A stretch of 64,000 bases of DNA from Flavobacterium beibuense F44-8 (GTDB lineage Bacteria > Bacteroidota > Bacteroidia > Flavobacteriales > Flavobacteriaceae). The position numbers were made by a program, and so were the translations under genes. The notes under the pieces are model-generated. The model was not told the DNA's origin. It was given only the letters and a program-made list of their open reading frames with translations, and did no database searches. Below, piece by piece: positions 61,624-64,000 of the stretch. The stretch covers positions 1-64,000 of the forward strand of contig NZ_JRLV01000001.1 of assembly GCF_000769915.1 (NCBI RefSeq). Direction: 5' to 3'. Numbering within the stretch: the first letter of the stretch is position 1; each line of letters starts with the position of its first letter.

Positions 61624-64000
61624 TTAAGGTGTGGTTTTTATTGTTATACCTTTTGTATGTCCCGAAAACTCTGGGGCATACATGCTTTGTATGGTTGATA
61701 TACCATTAGAGAATGTTCCGGCATTATTTACTCTTACATCATATTCCAGTACATAAGTTCCTTTGTTCAGCCTGTCAAAAAAGAAGTTTGTAGCGGCATC
61801 TCTGGTTGTCATATAGTACCTTGTGTTTGCTGTATACTTATTGCCCGAAAAAACATCCATAGGTTCAAAACCCGAAGCTCTCATGTCTTTAAGATGAACA
61901 TATTCCATGTCTTCGGTTATGTTCAATACAATTCTTACAGTAACAAGGTCGCCAATTTTTAAAGGTGAGTTAGTTGTAATTTTATTTAAGGATGCTTCAC
62001 TTCCGTTTTTAATTTTCAGGTAAAGTTCTTTAGTGATATTCATTAATCCTTTTTGAGCATCCTGTATTTTATCAAGATCTTCAAAGTACTGCCAGAATAA
62101 CCCTCCGTATCCCGGTACTTTACTTTTGTTTTCTATACTGAATTCTGATAGCTCTTTAGAAACTTCAGAGTTGTCCCACTCCAGTTTTACATATCCGGTT
62201 TCAGCTTCTTTTTTTGTTTCAGCCAGTTTGTTGTTCAATGAAATGTTGTCTCCACATTTTATGGTAGTGTTTTCTTTAACCGATAACCAGTCAGTTCCCT
62301 GTATTAATAAGGCATAAACGGCTTCGGTAGTAGCTTTGGTGGTTGACCAGTGTTTGTTTTGTTTATTTTTTATAAGCCATACCTTCATTGCATCTGCCGA
62401 CTCCACATCATTATCAATTTCAATTATTGCCTCAATTAAAAGCGCCTGCGTCTCAATAGGTGATTTATACCAGTACCACCCAGCCTTGTTTTCTATCCAG
62501 TACATACCCCATTCGGTATTATTGGAAGAAGTTTCCCTAAGGCTTTCGGTTATTTTTTTTGCGGTGATGGTGTCGCCAAACCTGTTGAGTGTTAAGGCAG
62601 CCATTCCCTTTTCATATAGAGGGTAGTCAAGCCAGTTGGTTTTAATAATGTTTAAATATTTGTCTATCCTTGCTTTAAGGCTGTCTTTTACAGGGTATTG
62701 TTCTGTATAAAAGCTTCTTGTGTATAAATAATGGAGTGATGAATAGGGGGTGGTTAAAACTAATTTTTTATTGTTTTTTGTTCTCTCATTATCGGTTCTA
62801 ATAAAATGGTCATCAATGTGCTCAACTCCTCTTTTGGTAATACCTTTAATGGAAAGGTTTGTAGTGTCGGTTATTTTTAATTTTAACAAATGACCCAGTC
62901 CGGCAAGTATATGTCGGGTAATATACTCGTCAGTTCTGCCTCCAGAAAACCATGGGAAAGCACCGTTTTCCTGTCGGTCTTCCAGTATTGCAAGGTTGGC
63001 TTTTATACCATTTTCCATTTTATCAAATTCAAAAAGGAGAGCCATTCTGTTTTTCTTTTCCTGTTCGGTTTGAGCATCCAGTAGCCATGGAGTTTCTGCC
63101 AGTATAATTGATTTAAGCTCTTCGTTCTGTTCAAGCTTAGATGGTTTTCCTTCTTTTTTCCAAGTATCAAAAACTTCTTTAATTTTAGGGTTACTTTTTA
63201 ATACCGAAGCCGCAATTGCATTAGCATAGATCCTTGAAAAAAGCTGTTCAGAACATTCGTGTTCAAACTCCATAAGGTATGGTAATGACTGTAATGCTAT
63301 CCATGCCGGATTTGAAGTGTATTCAAAAACCACTTTATGATTTTTAAGTGTGGACGACGTGTTGTTTTTTAAATGCTTTAATGTATACTGTTTTGTTTCA
63401 TTCGGTTTAACCCATATAGGTATACTTTCGGTTACAAGTGTCCTGTTAGTTAGAACGGGAAGTAAACTTTCTACACCATCAGTATAATCGTCGGCTTTGG
63501 CAATCATTTTATACTGTATGCCTTCAATGCCGCGGGGCACAGTAATTGTCCAGTTTACAACAGTATTATCTTTGCCTGTAACTGTAAAAGGTTTGGTATT
63601 GTTACTGTTTGAGGCAATACTGTCTATTGGTTGCATGTTCATAGCATTGTATAGTATAAGCATGGCATTTCCTGTTTTAGGTACAGTAGTCATGTTTCTT
63701 ACCTTAGCACTAATTACGATAGTATCGGTTTCCCTCAGAAAGCGAGGCATATTTGGCACGATCATCAAATCCTTTTGAGTAATTGCCAAATGTTCCAAAT
63801 AGCCCGAATCCATTTGCCTGCTATGGGCAAACAGGCGAAGTCTCCACTCGGTTAATGCTTCAGGGGAAGTGAAGCTAAAGGTAAGGTCACCATTTTTATT
63901 TGTTGTTAAATGAGGATAAAAGAAAGCTGTTTCATTTAGGTTTTTTCGGGTTTCTACCTTTTTCAGTTCTTCTTTTTGCTTTTCAATACCGTCATAAGTT
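61624..64000 (-). CDS. Bacterial alpha-2-macroglobulin family protein (3' part, runs off the right edge)
   Basis: The frame stays open to the window end, so about 792 C-terminal residues are visible and the N-terminus is missing; an internal Met at 63813 is not the start. The A2M domain motif TEWRLRLFAHS is present. The thioester motif CSEQ (63244-63255) in EHECSEQLFSRIYANA shows that it is the thioester-bearing type. A toroid-like region (ALTLNRFGDTITAKK and neighbours) follows, and a C-terminal receptor-like domain (YVHLKDMRASGFEPMD) ends it. Such proteins are envelope protease traps, often paired with penicillin-binding protein 1c. No such gene is visible downstream here. Confidence 0.9.
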   Translation of the reverse strand, partial: TYDGIEKQKEELKKVETRKNLNETAFFYPHLTTNKNGDLTFSFTSPEALTEWRLRLFAHSRQMDSGYLEHLAITQKDLMIVPNMPRFLRETDTIVISAKVRNMTTVPKTGNAMLILYNAMNMQPIDSIASNSNNTKPFTVTGKDNTVVNWTITVPRGIEGIQYKMIAKADDYTDGVESLLPVLTNRTLVTESIPIWVKPNETKQYTLKHLKNNTSSTLKNHKVVFEYTSNPAWIALQSLPYLMEFEHECSEQLFSRIYANAIAASVLKSNPKIKEVFDTWKKEGKPSKLEQNEELKSIILAETPWLLDAQTEQEKKNRMALLFEFDKMENGIKANLAILEDRQENGAFPWFSGGRTDEYITRHILAGLGHLLKLKITDTTNLSIKGITKRGVEHIDDHFIRTDNERTKNNKKLVLTTPYSSLHYLYTRSFYTEQYPVKDSLKARIDKYLNIIKTNWLDYPLYEKGMAALTLNRFGDTITAKKITESLRETSSNNTEWGMYWIENKAGWYWYKSPIETQALLIEAIIEIDNDVESADAMKVWLIKNKQNKHWSTTKATTEAVYALLIQGTDWLSVKENTTIKCGDNISLNNKLAETKKEAETGYVKLEWDNSEVSKELSEFSIENKSKVPGYGGLFWQYFEDLDKIQDAQKGLMNITKELYLKIKNGSEASLNKITTNSPLKIGDLVTVRIVLNITEDMEYVHLKDMRASGFEPMDVFSGNKYTANTRYYMTTRDAATNFFFDRLNKGTYVLEYDVRVNNAGTFSNGISTIQSMYAPEFSGHTKGITIKTTP

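Noticed and set aside
1..64000. CRISPR arrays, insertion sequences, prophage or toxin-antitoxin modules
   Set aside because: No short regularly spaced repeats, transposase, integrase or phage structural genes were seen, and no paired small toxin/antitoxin frames. The small operon genes encode membrane proteins.

Overview
The window looks like chromosome from a member of the Flavobacteriaceae, most likely Flavobacterium or a close relative. The evidence is the gldJ-porU-porV cluster of gliding motility and type IX secretion (T9SS), several proteins with T9SS C-terminal sorting domains, AT-rich DNA, and recurring TAnnTTTG boxes (the Bacteroidota -7 promoter element) upstream of genes. I see no phage, insertion sequence, CRISPR array or rRNA. 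The only RNA gene is the 3' tail of a tRNA at the left edge.

Layout. 1-2.5 kb: tRNA end, a membrane-anchored LytTR regulator and an S41-type peptidase. 2.5-6.4 kb: a leftward Crp/Fnr-SDR pair, then a leftward TetR / small CxxC protein / MFS operon in which the MFS gene is broken by a frameshift and the TetR promoter carries a 28-bp perfect palindrome. 6.4-14.7 kb: murF, then gldJ diverging from porU-porV. 14.9-17.6 kb: pyruvate dehydrogenase E1-alpha and a two-lipoyl E2, without E1-beta. 17.7-21.1 kb: M28 lipoprotein peptidase, SDR, SprT-like protein, manC. 21.1-29.1 kb: a long leader, then two tandem giant paralogous T9SS cargo proteins of the gliding-associated (type B) C-terminal class.

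29.1-34.9 kb: MlaF/MlaE-type lipid ABC transporter, GT2 glycosyltransferase, methyltransferase, Wzx-like flippase and a KAS III enzyme. 35.0-38.4 kb: group III truncated haemoglobin and glycine dehydrogenase (gcvP). 38.5-42.7 kb: a UbiA-like membrane protein, then a leftward operon of a GbsR/MarR regulator, three small membrane proteins and a TIGR01777 epimerase. An inverted repeat lies over the regulator promoter, and a lipoprotein gene diverges from it. 42.7-46.5 kb: M3 peptidase, purE and purK. 46.7-50.9 kb: GH130 phosphorylase, MFS transporter, an HNH-like zinc protein and a helical-repeat protein. 51.0-54.7 kb: two related T9SS type A cargo proteins (one with an exact 558-bp tandem repeat) flanking a PagL-like outer-membrane deacylase. 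55.0-58.5 kb: hpt, adk, a CNNM/CorC-type CBS protein and obgE. 58.7-64 kb: a small membrane protein, a DPP7-type S46 dipeptidyl peptidase, and the 3' part of an alpha-2-macroglobulin gene that runs off the right edge.

How the parts fit. Cell-surface biology dominates. The T9SS proteins (PorU sortase, PorV shuttle, GldJ) would export and anchor the four cargo proteins encoded here. manC, the glycosyltransferase/flippase genes and the PagL-like enzyme would supply or remodel the surface polysaccharide and LPS to which such cargo is attached. The least explained modules are the GbsR membrane operon with its palindromic operator, the two giant type B cargos without a neighbouring PorP/SprF-like partner, and the orphan HNH-like protein.
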